Shown: positions 7,618-17,953, counted from the first letter of the stretch. The stretch is 44,836 nucleotides of DNA from an uncultured Prevotella sp. (GCA_937877685.1 CALFGU010000235.1:1-44836); one strand, 5' to 3'. Notes: generated by a model from the sequence alone, not told the origin. A program made the numbers and translations.

Positions 7618-7650
7618 CAAAATTACGAAATTTTATTTGCTTGAAACAAA
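7618..7650 (-). promoter_or_regulatory. rpoD promoter
   Basis: On the minus strand TTTG (7647-7650), a 21-base spacer, then TAatTTTG (7618-7625), about 22 bases before the ATG at 7595. Confidence 0.75.
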
Positions 7651-7791
7651 TTTTAGACCTACAATTCCGTTTTTTTCTTTCTTCCCTACTCATTTCGCAT
7701 ATTACAGGTTTCAAAAACGGAGTCTATTTGCTTAGACATAAAACAAGAAGGATTTCTATCAGCACCTCTGAACAGAGAAATAATTAGTGAA

Positions 7792-7877
7792 AAAACAAAC
7801 CCTTAAATAGGCGTTACAAAGTCTCACTTAGGGCGTCCTATTTAAGACTTCGTAACGCCTATTTAAGGGTTTGTTTT
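7792..7877 (-). terminator. 33-bp near-perfect inverted repeat between the pullulanase gene and rpoD
   Basis: Arms 7792-7824 and 7845-7877 pair at 32 of 33 positions around a 20-base loop. It starts 19 bases past the pullulanase stop on the minus strand and ends in a T-rich run (TTTAAGGGTTTGTTTT pattern), so termination is the simplest role. It is far longer than a usual terminator. The rest of the 7596-7896 gap holds the rpoD promoter. Confidence 0.6.
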
Positions 7878-7896
7878 GAGTATTTCTTGAATTAAC

Positions 7897-9777
7897 CTAA
7901 AACGCAGGCAATCCATCTGATTTTCCCCACGCAATCAACGCCGATTGTGGCGCCACCACGAAACTACTGCGCACTTCGTGTTCACGATTACTGAGATGCA
8001 TGCGCCCATCTCGGCATACGACGGTGTAATCTGCCCGAGGCACGTCAACACGAACCATTCGCTTCTCAGCATTCAAGACTACGAGGATGCGCTCCCACTT
8101 GTCACCCACCGCCTTTCCGTTTAACGTGAAAGCAACTGCACAGGCACCTTCCACGTTTAAGAATTGCATGTGTTTCTTCACCTGAGCCGCCGTTGACATT
8201 CGGAAAGCGGAATGCACCTTTCGCATTTCTATGAGGCGTCGCAGGTAGGTAAACACATCAAAGTGAAGCGCTTTTCCCCGCCAGTCAATAGCATTTACCG
8301 TATCTACACTCTTATAACTATTGCGAACGCCACGCTTCTGTCGCAACAACTCTTCTCCGGCGAAGAGGAAGGGAGTGCCTTGCGAGGTAAACACTGCGGT
8401 GTGCGCCAATACGGCAAGGCGCGCCACTTCGTCGTCACTCATCTGAGGCGTAGCGGAACGTAGGCGGTCTACTAAGCATAAGTCGTCGTGACAACTTACA
8501 TAAGAAAGGACCTGCAAGGGTGAAGTAGTCCACGCCGAAAAATCCGAACTTCCCAGTCCAGTATATTGTATCACCCCCGCAAGTCCTAATTTCAAGAGGG
8601 GGAGACTTTCGGAATTTCCTAATAAGAATCCCCCTTTCGTATCGTCATAAAAAGGTCCACGAAGGGCATCGCGCAATTCGTCTCCGAATGCCGCGAGTTC
8701 CTTTACCTTGGGTACGTTTTTTTTGTTCACACTTCGCGATGCGGACAACTGAGGCGCTTCTGCCGCCCACCCTTCTCCGTAAACGCAAATGCTTTTGTCA
8801 ATGTCATGAAGGCGACTCACGACCGCCTGCATGGTTGTTACATCGTGCAAAGCCATGAGGTCGAAGCGGAAACCGTCAATGTGATATTCCGATGCCCAAA
8901 AGGCTACACTCTCCACGATGAAATGGCGCATCATCTCTCGCTCACTCGCGGTTTCATTACCGCATCCAGAACCGTTGGCTAAGGTATCGTCTTTCTTCTG
9001 ACGGAAGTAATACCCCGGAACCGTGCGTTCAAAAGCACTCTGCGCCACACTCGCCACGTGGTTATACACCACGTCGAGAACAACACGCAATCCGGCATCA
9101 TGAAGCGCCTTCACCATCTGCTTAAATTCCTGTATGCGCACCTCGGGTCGGACTGCATCCGTGGAATACGAACCCTCGGGAACATTGTAATTCTGAGGGT
9201 CATACCCCCAATTGTAATGCGGCACATTCTTATCCGCCTCATCGATGGAAGAAAAGTCAAACGAGGGCAAGAGTTGGACATGCGTCACCCCGAGTTCCAC
9301 CAGATGATCAATACCTGTGCATAAACCTTCAGGCGAACGGGTTCCACGCTCCGTGAGTGCCAAGAAGCGACCTTTATGCTTCACTCCCGAGGAATGAGAA
9401 ATCGAGAAATCACGATGGTGAAGTTCATAGATCACGGGCGAAGTGACAGGCGGACGTGTGTCCTGCTCCCACCCCTCGGGGTTAGTTGTTTGAAGATCAA
9501 CAATAGCGGCACGCCTTCCGTTCAGTCCCACTGCCGTGGCAAAAACTCCCGGAGTTTCCTCCAACCATCCCTTTTCCGTCTGCACACGATAGGTGTAAAA
9601 CAGTCCCTTCAAGTCTTTATACACATTCAAACGCCACCAACCCTCGCCGGCGACTTCAAGATTGTAGCGCTCAAGAGGTTCTCCGCCCACGCCCTTAGAA
9701 TAAAGGCGTAACTCTACTGCTATGGCGACTGGCGACCATAACTTAAAGCGGGTTATGTTTGGGGAATAGGTGTGCAT
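7897..9777 (-). CDS. pulA: Type I pullulanase (GH13)
   Basis: 626 residues. Hydrolyses alpha-1,6 branch points of glycogen, pullulan or dextrins. N-terminal CBM48-like domain (residues 1-95), the type I signature YNWGYDP at 188-194, then the GH13 barrel: DVVYNH 235-240, GFRFDLMA 302-309 with nucleophile Asp306, acid/base Glu335 in GEGW, and transition-state Asp431 in SCHDD. The C-terminal beta domain follows. There is no signal peptide, so it is likely cytoplasmic and works on glycogen or imported dextrins. It lies 70 bases after the dehydrogenase gene on the same strand and may be cotranscribed with it. Confidence 0.94.
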   Translation of the reverse strand: MHTYSPNITRFKLWSPVAIAVELRLYSKGVGGEPLERYNLEVAGEGWWRLNVYKDLKGLFYTYRVQTEKGWLEETPGVFATAVGLNGRRAAIVDLQTTNPEGWEQDTRPPVTSPVIYELHHRDFSISHSSGVKHKGRFLALTERGTRSPEGLCTGIDHLVELGVTHVQLLPSFDFSSIDEADKNVPHYNWGYDPQNYNVPEGSYSTDAVRPEVRIQEFKQMVKALHDAGLRVVLDVVYNHVASVAQSAFERTVPGYYFRQKKDDTLANGSGCGNETASEREMMRHFIVESVAFWASEYHIDGFRFDLMALHDVTTMQAVVSRLHDIDKSICVYGEGWAAEAPQLSASRSVNKKNVPKVKELAAFGDELRDALRGPFYDDTKGGFLLGNSESLPLLKLGLAGVIQYTGLGSSDFSAWTTSPLQVLSYVSCHDDLCLVDRLRSATPQMSDDEVARLAVLAHTAVFTSQGTPFLFAGEELLRQKRGVRNSYKSVDTVNAIDWRGKALHFDVFTYLRRLIEMRKVHSAFRMSTAAQVKKHMQFLNVEGACAVAFTLNGKAVGDKWERILVVLNAEKRMVRVDVPRADYTVVCRDGRMHLSNREHEVRSSFVVAPQSALIAWGKSDGLPAF

Positions 9778-9847
9778 GTGAGGGAGAAATATTTCTTAAA
9801 GTAAATGTATAGAAGCGATAGTTCCTATAGATGCTATAGACGTTCAC

Positions 9848-10591
9848 CTACGCCTCATTCTTCTCCACCTTCAACGTCATAAGTTCCCAGATTTGGCGCG
9901 GAATCAACTTCCACACCGCCACGAGCAAGCGATAGCGCCAATCAATCGTCACAATGCGCTTGCGCTTCTTCAGTGCCTTCACAATATGCTTGGCCACCGC
10001 CTCCGTCTTCATCTGCATGGGAAATTTAGCTCCGGCTATGAAGGCCGTACTTACGAATCCGGGGCGAATATCTGTAATTTTGAGGTTCATATCATAAGCG
10101 CGCGAATTTTGCGCTAAGGCTTGAAGATAGGCATGTTGCATTTTCTTCGTGGCAGAATACGCCGCCGCAGGTCCCAATCCCTTAGTGCCCGCAATACTCG
10201 TAATAGCGGCGATATGCCCTGGGCATTTCGTGGTCTTAAAATAATTGAAGGCCGTGGTCATCATACGCACAAATCCCTCGCCATTAGTCACGGCTGTGCG
10301 AATTTCCTTTTCTGCGTCAAGTTCTGGATTATACCACCCCACTCCACTACTATGCAGATAAAGATCTACTCCCCCAAGGCGCTCGGCAAGAGTCATCCAT
10401 GCCGCCGAAGCCGTAGGAAGCGTGACGTCAATACTTGCCGTCAAAACGCGATCGGGAAATTCCTGTCGCAAAGGTTCAAGAAGTTCGACGCGACGCCCAG
10501 CAAGTCCGAGCGTCCACCCTTCTGCGAGGAGTAATTTGGCAACTTCGAGACCGATTCCCGAAGTTGCTCCAACTATAATTGCTTTTTTCAC
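9848..10591 (-). CDS. Short-chain dehydrogenase/reductase
   Basis: 247 residues with a Rossmann cofactor motif at 8-14 (GATSGIG), Arg33-Arg34 after the second strand suggesting NADP(H), and the catalytic set Ser132, Tyr145, Lys149 (YSATK). The C-terminal part contains a hydrophobic segment (YRLLVAVWKLIPRQIWELM) that may associate with membrane. Substrate unknown. A -7 box lies at 10637-10644. The gene stands between addB and the pullulanase gene on the same strand. Confidence 0.92.
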   Translation of the reverse strand: MKKAIIVGATSGIGLEVAKLLLAEGWTLGLAGRRVELLEPLRQEFPDRVLTASIDVTLPTASAAWMTLAERLGGVDLYLHSSGVGWYNPELDAEKEIRTAVTNGEGFVRMMTTAFNYFKTTKCPGHIAAITSIAGTKGLGPAAAYSATKKMQHAYLQALAQNSRAYDMNLKITDIRPGFVSTAFIAGAKFPMQMKTEAVAKHIVKALKKRKRIVTIDWRYRLLVAVWKLIPRQIWELMTLKVEKNEA

Positions 10592-10636
10592 GAATGAACT
10601 AAAATCTTACGTTGTTTAAGTAAAAGTAAAGCCCGG

Positions 10637-10644
10637 CAAAACTA
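10637..10644 (-). promoter_or_regulatory. -7 box for the dehydrogenase gene
   Basis: TAgtTTTG on the minus strand in the 86-base gap after addB. Confidence 0.5.
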
Positions 10645-10677
10645 CATTATTTTGAATAATGAAGAGACAGGCGCTCC

Positions 10678-13600
10678 CTATTGTTTCTCCACCTTGCGTC
10701 CGCAAATCTTGAGGAACTTACAATATCCGCAATGCTTCTTACAGGTCGTTTGACGGAACGGCACATCAGGCGAGAAGATTTCGGCAAGTAAGTTTGTAAG
10801 GCGCTCCTCAAACTCTCGGGCAGGATCATTAAAGTAATCCGTCACGACATGATTCTCATACACCGTCTTCTGCGTTTCTTCGCCCTTCGACTTCACCACT
10901 TTCTGCACCAACTCTTTAATCTTCACACCCATTTCATTGGCACAAATTTGACGGGAAGTATTCGCATCAGCGGCATCTTTCGACTTGCTCAGAGCAGAAG
11001 AGGCCAACTTGATATACATCAACGAAGGCATCAGGCGAATATTATTTTCCAGCAACACCTTATCCACTACGTAGCTATAGTAAAACGTTTGGAAGGCATA
11101 CTTATACATATTGTCGCGCGTCGTGTCAAAAATGTCGGCCACGGTTGGCGTTCCGCTGGGGCGTGATTGCGACGTTTTGTAGTCCAAAATACGCTGCACC
11201 GCACCTTCTCCCCAGTTGATTTCATCCCAACGGTCAATAATACCCCCAAGGAGTAATTTCACCGTGCGATTTCCTGACTGCACATCAACCACATGCTTCA
11301 CCGTCTCTTCCAATCCCAATATTTTCAACGGCGCAAGTTTTGCATCGTAAAACAATTGGTTTTTGACGTAGCGCTTAATGACTAAACGGTTGATTTCTTG
11401 CTCACCATTGAGGCGGAGTTTGAAATTCTTGCGCTTCTCTTCATCTTTCACGTTGAAAAACACCTTGGCAAAGGCATAAGCAAGCACTTTGTCAAGTTCC
11501 ATATCGTCATGCGCCATTGCCTTTAACTGACTTTCTGAAATTTCTCGGCCAGGCAGGAACGTCAATTTCCCATCCTTCCACACGGCTTTGCCTTTGAAGG
11601 GGGTGTAAAGTTGTTCCATACACTCGTGGAAGAGCGTTCCGAAGTGGCGACTATCAACGTCTTCGGTTAATTCATCTTCTTCATAAAGTCCCACGACATA
11701 TTGCAGGTAGAATTGCAGAGGGCAGTTCAAATAAGTGTTGATTGCCGAAGGCGAAAGGTAACGTGGTTTTTCTTTATTGACAATGTCAAATCGGTCGCAG
11801 AGACGTGCTAACACTTCTTCGCTTTTCGCCACCTCGATATCGGGAGTTACGTTGGTTTCACTCTCTGTTGTGAGCGAGCAAAAGACGGGTTTTGTCTGCG
11901 GAGAGAGCAACGCGCGACCCTTTCCGCCGTTCACGCCCACTTCAGCCAATAATTGCGACAAGAAACGCGACATTTCTCCCGACGCCATGCCATCTGTGGA
12001 GACATTATAGAGTAAGGAGATGTTGGAAGCGCGACTAATGAGGCGGTAGAAGTAATAGGCGGAGAGCGCCACCTGTTTTTCTATCGTCGTCATGCCGTAG
12101 GCTTCACGCAGATTGTAAGGAATGAAGGACGCTCTGTGAGTTGAACCTGGAAGAAAGTCATCGTTGGCGGAGAGCAACACTACGTTGTCAAAATCCAAGC
12201 AACGCGTTTCGAGCAGACCGAGAATCTGCACGCCCTCAGCGGGTTCGCCATGGAAGGGGATGGACTTTTGTTGCAACAAACTGCGCAAGAGGCGCAAGAG
12301 CGTGGCACCCTGTACGTCGAACAAGGGACGTTCACAACCCTCTGCCTGAATTTCGCTCAACGAAATGAGGCGGTTGAGCAAGGTGTAGGCAGCAAAGACC
12401 GACTCACAGTATAATTGGTCAAGGGCATCGAGATGCTGTTGTTTCTTAAAGGTCAAGCCGACAATTTGCGTGACTTCGGCAAGATATTTCAAGAGGCTCA
12501 AGTTCCCCTCTGTGGGTTGGAAAAGCGCCTGTAAGGGACCTTCGGTTTGCAGGTCGGCATCTGAAGGGAAGTACACCCTATTTTCCAACATGTGTTTGTT
12601 CAAACGCTCCACTTCTTTCGCGTCCAAACGCCCAGCGTAAGGGTGATTCAACACACTGCTCACGTATTGATAGCGCCAATCATTGCCCGAGCGACCATAG
12701 AGTTGGAGTTCGGCAAGCGAAAGCAAGAAACTCACAATCGGGGTTTCGCCCAAGGGATACCCCATTGTGATGTTGAGCAACATCTTTTGGTCATCGGCAA
12801 AAGTGCTTGGGATGCTGTGAAGCAAGGGTTGGAGATTGTGCTCATTGCAAAGCACCACCGCCGTACGAATCATGTCATTTTCGTGCTTCAAAGTGTCTTT
12901 CAACCACCCATCTACGTAACGCGTCTGCGAAGTTTCCGTAGCGGTTTGAACATACGTAATTTGCTTGGGGCGACACAGGTTATTAAACACCTCATCCTGC
13001 TCTTTCTCCGAAAGGTTATCCAGAGCGTTTCCAAAGAGTTGGATGTTCTCCTTTATAAATTGGCCAGCCTCGAAAACGCTATACTTTTCGTCGGCCTCGC
13101 CCAAGTTGGTGTAGCCACGGTCATAGTCCCAATAAAATTCAATTGGCACCATGCGCTTCATGGCTAAGAACAAGCGTTGCTCCGTTGGGCTTAACACGTT
13201 AAAACCTACCACTACGAAGCGACGGCCTTGGAAGAAGGGCGGAATATTTGAGTTGGTGGCGCCGTCGGGAGTCTGAGACATACCCTCCAAAGTCTCCACC
13301 ACCTCACGCTTCAGCATACCCGTATAAGCGAGTCCTTCAGCAGCGAGCGCTTCACGGAATTGCTGATAAATGGCATACAGATGCTCCCAAATGGCTGAGA
13401 ACTTCTGCTTCAGCGCCGTATCCTCCTTCTTCATGTAATGGTCAAAGTAGGTGCGCAATGCCTCTTGTTGTTGCTCCGTAAGGAAATCAAAGTTTTTAAG
13501 GTCCTCAAGTTCCTTCACATTACCGAGCAATTTGTCCGCACGTGCCAAACTGTTGTCAATGTCATCAAAGTCGCGACACATCGTTTCGCCCCACGAATAG

Positions 13601-13884
13601 AAGCGATCAAGAGGTTCGGTGCGCCCAGTCACATTGAGGTACACACGATAGAGGCGACAAACCAACTCTATGGGGTCTGCCACCTGCTTCGTGCTCAAGT
13701 TTTTGAACACTTCGTCAATGGTTACATAATGAGGCGCCCACACGTAGCCCTCTAACTCTTGACGCAAGTATTTATTGAAAAAGAGTCCTGCACGCTTGTT
13801 GGGGAAGATGATGGTTAACCCTTCCGAATTTTCCTTCATCTCAAGATAAAGGCGACGTGCTACTATTTGAAGAAATGGAGTCAT
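10678..13884 (-). CDS. addB: AddB-like PD-(D/E)XK nuclease subunit
   Basis: 1068 residues. Partner of AddA in resecting double-strand breaks before RecA loading. The N-terminal helicase-like half begins LTIIFPNKRAGLFFNKYL, a degenerate motif I region without a Walker A lysine motif, as expected for AddB. The C-terminal RecB-type nuclease shows GTLFHECMEQLY, IIDRW, ILDYKTSQ (DxK catalytic element) and FQTFYYSYV. Iron-sulphur ligands are visible: one Cys in NTYLNCPLQFYLQYV before the nuclease core and CxxC-x5-C in HCGYCKFLKIC at the very end, the AddB arrangement. It lies 239 bases downstream of addA on the same strand. Confidence 0.92.
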   Translation of the reverse strand: MTPFLQIVARRLYLEMKENSEGLTIIFPNKRAGLFFNKYLRQELEGYVWAPHYVTIDEVFKNLSTKQVADPIELVCRLYRVYLNVTGRTEPLDRFYSWGETMCRDFDDIDNSLARADKLLGNVKELEDLKNFDFLTEQQQEALRTYFDHYMKKEDTALKQKFSAIWEHLYAIYQQFREALAAEGLAYTGMLKREVVETLEGMSQTPDGATNSNIPPFFQGRRFVVVGFNVLSPTEQRLFLAMKRMVPIEFYWDYDRGYTNLGEADEKYSVFEAGQFIKENIQLFGNALDNLSEKEQDEVFNNLCRPKQITYVQTATETSQTRYVDGWLKDTLKHENDMIRTAVVLCNEHNLQPLLHSIPSTFADDQKMLLNITMGYPLGETPIVSFLLSLAELQLYGRSGNDWRYQYVSSVLNHPYAGRLDAKEVERLNKHMLENRVYFPSDADLQTEGPLQALFQPTEGNLSLLKYLAEVTQIVGLTFKKQQHLDALDQLYCESVFAAYTLLNRLISLSEIQAEGCERPLFDVQGATLLRLLRSLLQQKSIPFHGEPAEGVQILGLLETRCLDFDNVVLLSANDDFLPGSTHRASFIPYNLREAYGMTTIEKQVALSAYYFYRLISRASNISLLYNVSTDGMASGEMSRFLSQLLAEVGVNGGKGRALLSPQTKPVFCSLTTESETNVTPDIEVAKSEEVLARLCDRFDIVNKEKPRYLSPSAINTYLNCPLQFYLQYVVGLYEEDELTEDVDSRHFGTLFHECMEQLYTPFKGKAVWKDGKLTFLPGREISESQLKAMAHDDMELDKVLAYAFAKVFFNVKDEEKRKNFKLRLNGEQEINRLVIKRYVKNQLFYDAKLAPLKILGLEETVKHVVDVQSGNRTVKLLLGGIIDRWDEINWGEGAVQRILDYKTSQSRPSGTPTVADIFDTTRDNMYKYAFQTFYYSYVVDKVLLENNIRLMPSLMYIKLASSALSKSKDAADANTSRQICANEMGVKIKELVQKVVKSKGEETQKTVYENHVVTDYFNDPAREFEERLTNLLAEIFSPDVPFRQTTCKKHCGYCKFLKICGRKVEKQ

Positions 13885-14123
13885 GAGAAAAGTAAAAGAT
13901 AAGAGAGGAGCAGCGACTCAACCCACACTGCGCAATCGCAAAAAGTCACAGCAACGAGAGGCGAACTGTCTCCCCAAAAACGGAATGCCACTTTGTGGAA
14001 ACAAAGAGTAACTTCATTTAAATTGTTTGTAACAGAATTTAAAATCTAATTCTCTTTATTTCCATAGTTTCAAACCTTGTGCTAACGAATTGAATTACAA
14101 GAACCTCTGAAAACCGAAAAATA

Positions 14124-17100
14124 TCACTTAACTACGGGTACAATCTCATTATATTTCAAGTACCACACATAGCCTTTCGGATGAGGATAACCCATACTCT
14201 TAAGGAGTTCCACATAATCCTGCACCTGGTTCAGGTCTTTCAAAGTCTTCATGCCACCCGTTTTATAGTCAATAACGATTGTCGTTTCGCCGTCACAGAT
14301 AACGCGGTCGGGGCGCTCAAATCGTTTTCCTTTTTCCGCATTAAGGGGAATGAGGATGTTTTGTTCGTTCAGCACGCGCCACTTTGGTAAGAACCATTCT
14401 CGGGCTTGCTCATTCTCAAAAATGCGTTGCATATAGGTTTCCACCTCTTGCTTATGCTCGGCGCCGGCAATGAGACCTTCGCGCTCAAATTCAGCAATGG
14501 CGCTCGGCAAATCTTCAAGTGTGTGAATGCGTTCAAGAAGGGCGTGATAGAAAATACCTGCCTCAATGTATTGTTCCTTTTCTGTCGAAGCGTCAGCCTC
14601 AGTTTCGCCTTGGAGGAAGCGTACAGAGTCGTTTGATTGTCGGAATTCTACGACCGCAGGTTGCGAACAGAAGGTTTGAACTTGCTTCTCAAATTCGGGT
14701 TCTAAGTAATTCACCTCCTTCTCTTCCTCTGAGGTGTCATTTTCTGAACCTGCTTCCTGATTTTCAGTGTCTTCCTCAGCCTCAATTTTGGAAGGCACAA
14801 TCGTGCCAAAGGTATAGTTTTTCGCCTCTCCCTTAAATGTGGGCCAAGTATAAACACCGTCGGTTTCCTCTCCGAGCAATGCCATATTGATAATGTCGGA
14901 AAGTTCGCTGGTTGTCTTTCCCACTTCCTTCTTCGAGTCTGCACCGGTAAGGATAATGAGATTGTTCTCCGCACGTGTGAATGCCACGTAAAGCACATTG
15001 AGATTGTCCACCAGTTGTCGCAACAATTCTTCATCAAAATCCTTATGGAAGAGCGATTCTTTCATGTCGCCACCATATTCTAACGGAGAGAGTTTCAACT
15101 GATTGAAAGGCGCCTGCTCAGGTTTACACCACAAGAGCGGTTTATTCTGCGACTTTATGCCGTCTGCCTTACCGTCGCAGAAAGGCACGATTACGGTGTG
15201 AAACTCTAAGCCCTTCGACTTGTGAATTGTCATAATCTGCACCCCGTCTGCCGTACCCATCGGAACGGGTGTCTCATGCATCGTCTCATCCCAGTAAGTC
15301 AGGAAGGCATCTATCGTGGAGCGGTTGTCTTGTAAGTAAGCCAAAAGTTGGTCAAAGAAGGTGTAGAGATAAGCATCCTGTCCCTTTATCGCCTTCAAGC
15401 CTAAAAGTTCGTAGAGTCGTTCACAGAGTTCGTAAAGAGGGAGTTCGAGCAACGCACGTTGCGCTTCCTCGTCACCCAATGGGAGCAAGGCATCCGCCTT
15501 TTCCTTACTCATGGTGAAAATTCGGTTTGCCACTTCCTGGATTTGCTCCTCAGAGAAATCAACCAACTCCTTGCACTTCACTTCTCGGTGATAAAGCGTT
15601 GCAAGTGTGTAACGCTCAATGTCATTTTGGGGATTCGCCAGCACACGTAAGGCAGAAATCAACATACTTACCGCAAGCGAAGAATCGAGCAAGAATGCCT
15701 CGTTGCTCACCACCTTTACGTGGGGAAAATGTTCCTCCAGATAGCCCGCAATTTTAGCTCCCTGCCAATTCTGACGCACCAAGACGGCAATGTCTCGGGG
15801 TTGCACACCATTATTCAAGAGTTCCGTCATCGTCTCTCCGAATCGGTCGAGCGTCATCTCCACTTTCGACTTACGCTCAGTGACTTGCGCGGGAGCAGGA
15901 GCGTCTTGCGCATCCGTTGCCGTATCCTCCGCGTCATCATTTGCATAAAGCAAGTGATCCACATTCACATAGCCATAACCACGATGCTTTTCGGGCACCT
16001 GCTGCACCACTTCTTTGTAAGCCATAGTAATGGCCTGTGCACGGTCTTCCGTGGCGTTGCTTCCGTCAGCAAAAGTGGTGGCCTCGTTATACTTTTGCGC
16101 CACAAAGCGTGCGGCTTTTTGGAAAAAAGCATTGTTAAATTCCACCACTTGTTCCGAACTGCGGTAATTCGTATCCAAAGGCGGAAGGGCTATTTTCTCT
16201 TTAAACTCCCCATGCTCCATATCGTTGAGCGTGCGCCAGTCACTGTTGCGCCAACGATAGATACTCTGCTTCACATCTCCCACAACGAGACACTTACTGT
16301 CGTCTGCCAAACTATTATGTAACAGGGGTTTGACATTCTCCCACTGTAATTCGCTCGTGTCTTGGAATTCGTCAATCATGATGTGCTTATAGCGCGTGCC
16401 CGTTCGCTCATAGATGAAAGGAACGTCAAAATCGTCAATCATCTCACGGAGGAAGTGAGCCGTATCTGCCAGAATGAAGCGATTGTTCTCCTTATTCTTT
16501 TGGCGGAGTGCCTCATTGATTGTGTTGAGAAGCATCATCTCGTTGATGTGTAGCAACATCATTTTGGCGGTGATTATTTTGCGCACCACTTGCCCTACTT
16601 CTGTGTATAGAGAGCGATACTTGTCATAGAGTCCGTGGGCAACAAATTTGTCGCGAACGTCTTGCGTTTTTGCCCATGAGGAAAGGTCGTTGAAGTAGTT
16701 GAGACCATTCTTTCCGGGAATGCTCTTGAGTTGCTTCACATAGTCTCCCACAGATTTCACCTGCTTAAATGCCGCAATGCGACGCACAACTCCGATGGGG
16801 CCTTTGCTTTTCCCTAACATCTCATTCTCATGGGGTTCCATCGCTGCAAGAAGTGCGGCGCCGACAGCCTTTACATGCGTCACACCATCGTCTTCCACGC
16901 GCCCCAAGTCGGCTTTCACGCTGGCCAGAAACTTAGCGTCGCCAATGCTTTTGCGCACTTCTTCGTGTTGCTTGAGATACTCTTCCTTAAAGATGTTGCC
17001 CGAGAAGTTTTCTATCTCTCCAAGAATATTCCACGACTTATCTGCGTCGATGCGTTCGAACATAAAGCTGGTCAAGATGCCCATCAAGCGCATTTTCTCT

Positions 17101-17603
17101 TTGCTTTCCGCCTCGTCCGTGTAAATGTTGATGTCGCTGACAATACTCTTGACGGTTTCAGCCAGTGCCTCCTTGGAATTGATATCTACTCGAAGGTTTG
17201 CCGTAAGGTCAAGTTCGTAAGCCAATTCACGCACGATGCTCTGAAAGAAGGAGTCAATCGTCGTGATGCGAAATCTGCTGTAATCGTGAAGCATTGCGCT
17301 GAGCGCTTGTTGTGCACGATTGCGAATTTGCTGGTCAGAAAGGTGAAGCGCTTGAATTTCAGGAGCCTCCTTAACTCTTTCAAAATAATTTTCCGAACTC
17401 TTCAGGCACTTGGCAATACCGTTAAGTTGTCCGATAATACGCACTTTCATTTCTGCCGTAGCCTTATTCGTAAAGGTAACGGCAAGAATGTTGCGATAAG
17501 CAAAGGGATTGGCAACTAAGAGTTTGATATATTCTACAGCAAGCGTAAATGTCTTTCCACTTCCTGCTGAAGCTTTGTAAACAAGTAGGGATTTCATGGG
17601 CAA
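14124..17603 (-). CDS. addA: AddA-like UvrD-family helicase/nuclease subunit
   Basis: 1159 residues. ATP-driven 3'-5' helicase and nuclease of the AddAB complex. Motif I ASAGSGKT at 11-18, motif Ia TFTNKATAEMK near 43-53, motif II IMIDEFQDTS, motif III LVVGDVKQSIYRWR, motif IV NYRSSEQVVEFNN, motif V VQIMTIHKSKGLEFHTVI, motif VI LYVAFTRAENNLIIL, then a C-terminal nuclease with FYHALLERIH, VICDGETTIVIDYKTGG and QVQDYVELL. An acidic linker (EEDTENQEAGSENDTSEEE) separates helicase and nuclease parts. The -7 box at 17639-17646 supports the start; a second Met two codons in is equally possible. Confidence 0.95.
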   Translation of the reverse strand: MPMKSLLVYKASAGSGKTFTLAVEYIKLLVANPFAYRNILAVTFTNKATAEMKVRIIGQLNGIAKCLKSSENYFERVKEAPEIQALHLSDQQIRNRAQQALSAMLHDYSRFRITTIDSFFQSIVRELAYELDLTANLRVDINSKEALAETVKSIVSDINIYTDEAESKEKMRLMGILTSFMFERIDADKSWNILGEIENFSGNIFKEEYLKQHEEVRKSIGDAKFLASVKADLGRVEDDGVTHVKAVGAALLAAMEPHENEMLGKSKGPIGVVRRIAAFKQVKSVGDYVKQLKSIPGKNGLNYFNDLSSWAKTQDVRDKFVAHGLYDKYRSLYTEVGQVVRKIITAKMMLLHINEMMLLNTINEALRQKNKENNRFILADTAHFLREMIDDFDVPFIYERTGTRYKHIMIDEFQDTSELQWENVKPLLHNSLADDSKCLVVGDVKQSIYRWRNSDWRTLNDMEHGEFKEKIALPPLDTNYRSSEQVVEFNNAFFQKAARFVAQKYNEATTFADGSNATEDRAQAITMAYKEVVQQVPEKHRGYGYVNVDHLLYANDDAEDTATDAQDAPAPAQVTERKSKVEMTLDRFGETMTELLNNGVQPRDIAVLVRQNWQGAKIAGYLEEHFPHVKVVSNEAFLLDSSLAVSMLISALRVLANPQNDIERYTLATLYHREVKCKELVDFSEEQIQEVANRIFTMSKEKADALLPLGDEEAQRALLELPLYELCERLYELLGLKAIKGQDAYLYTFFDQLLAYLQDNRSTIDAFLTYWDETMHETPVPMGTADGVQIMTIHKSKGLEFHTVIVPFCDGKADGIKSQNKPLLWCKPEQAPFNQLKLSPLEYGGDMKESLFHKDFDEELLRQLVDNLNVLYVAFTRAENNLIILTGADSKKEVGKTTSELSDIINMALLGEETDGVYTWPTFKGEAKNYTFGTIVPSKIEAEEDTENQEAGSENDTSEEEKEVNYLEPEFEKQVQTFCSQPAVVEFRQSNDSVRFLQGETEADASTEKEQYIEAGIFYHALLERIHTLEDLPSAIAEFEREGLIAGAEHKQEVETYMQRIFENEQAREWFLPKWRVLNEQNILIPLNAEKGKRFERPDRVICDGETTIVIDYKTGGMKTLKDLNQVQDYVELLKSMGYPHPKGYVWYLKYNEIVPVVK

Positions 17604-17638
17604 TTCTATCTTTCAGATTTTTACACAACAGCGTTATG

Positions 17639-17646
17639 CAAAAGTA
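17639..17646 (-). promoter_or_regulatory. -7 box for addA
   Basis: TActTTTG on the minus strand, about 36 bases before the ATG. Confidence 0.6.
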
Positions 17647-17709
17647 AGAAAAAAAATCCGAATTTTCAACCTCGAAAGGCAACAAGTCCAAAGCTTATTT
17701 TCAATCCTA

Positions 17710-17835
17710 TCGGATTTGCGAAAAACGGAATCTCAAATAGTCTTTCTTAAGTCTCTCTTAGTTTTTCGGAAGTCTCAAACATTTTTTCGGAAGTCTCAAA
17801 TAATTTCTCGGAAGTCACACTTCATTTTCACGCTT
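17710..17835. repeat. 21-bp-phased degenerate tandem array, about six units
   Basis: Units begin at 17710, 17731, 17752, 17773, 17794 and 17815. The best conserved start TCTCAAA and end CGGAAG. They occupy the gap between the divergent addA and beta-barrel genes. Confidence 0.85.
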
Positions 17836-17953
17836 TCAGTTTGAGGGATTCACAAGTTAGGATTTTGCGTCTTTTTCACCTAATATATGTTAAATAACAC
17901 GTGCGCGCAACCGATTTTCTCCAGCCTAAGCAAAGGGGTTTCATTTCTTTTTG

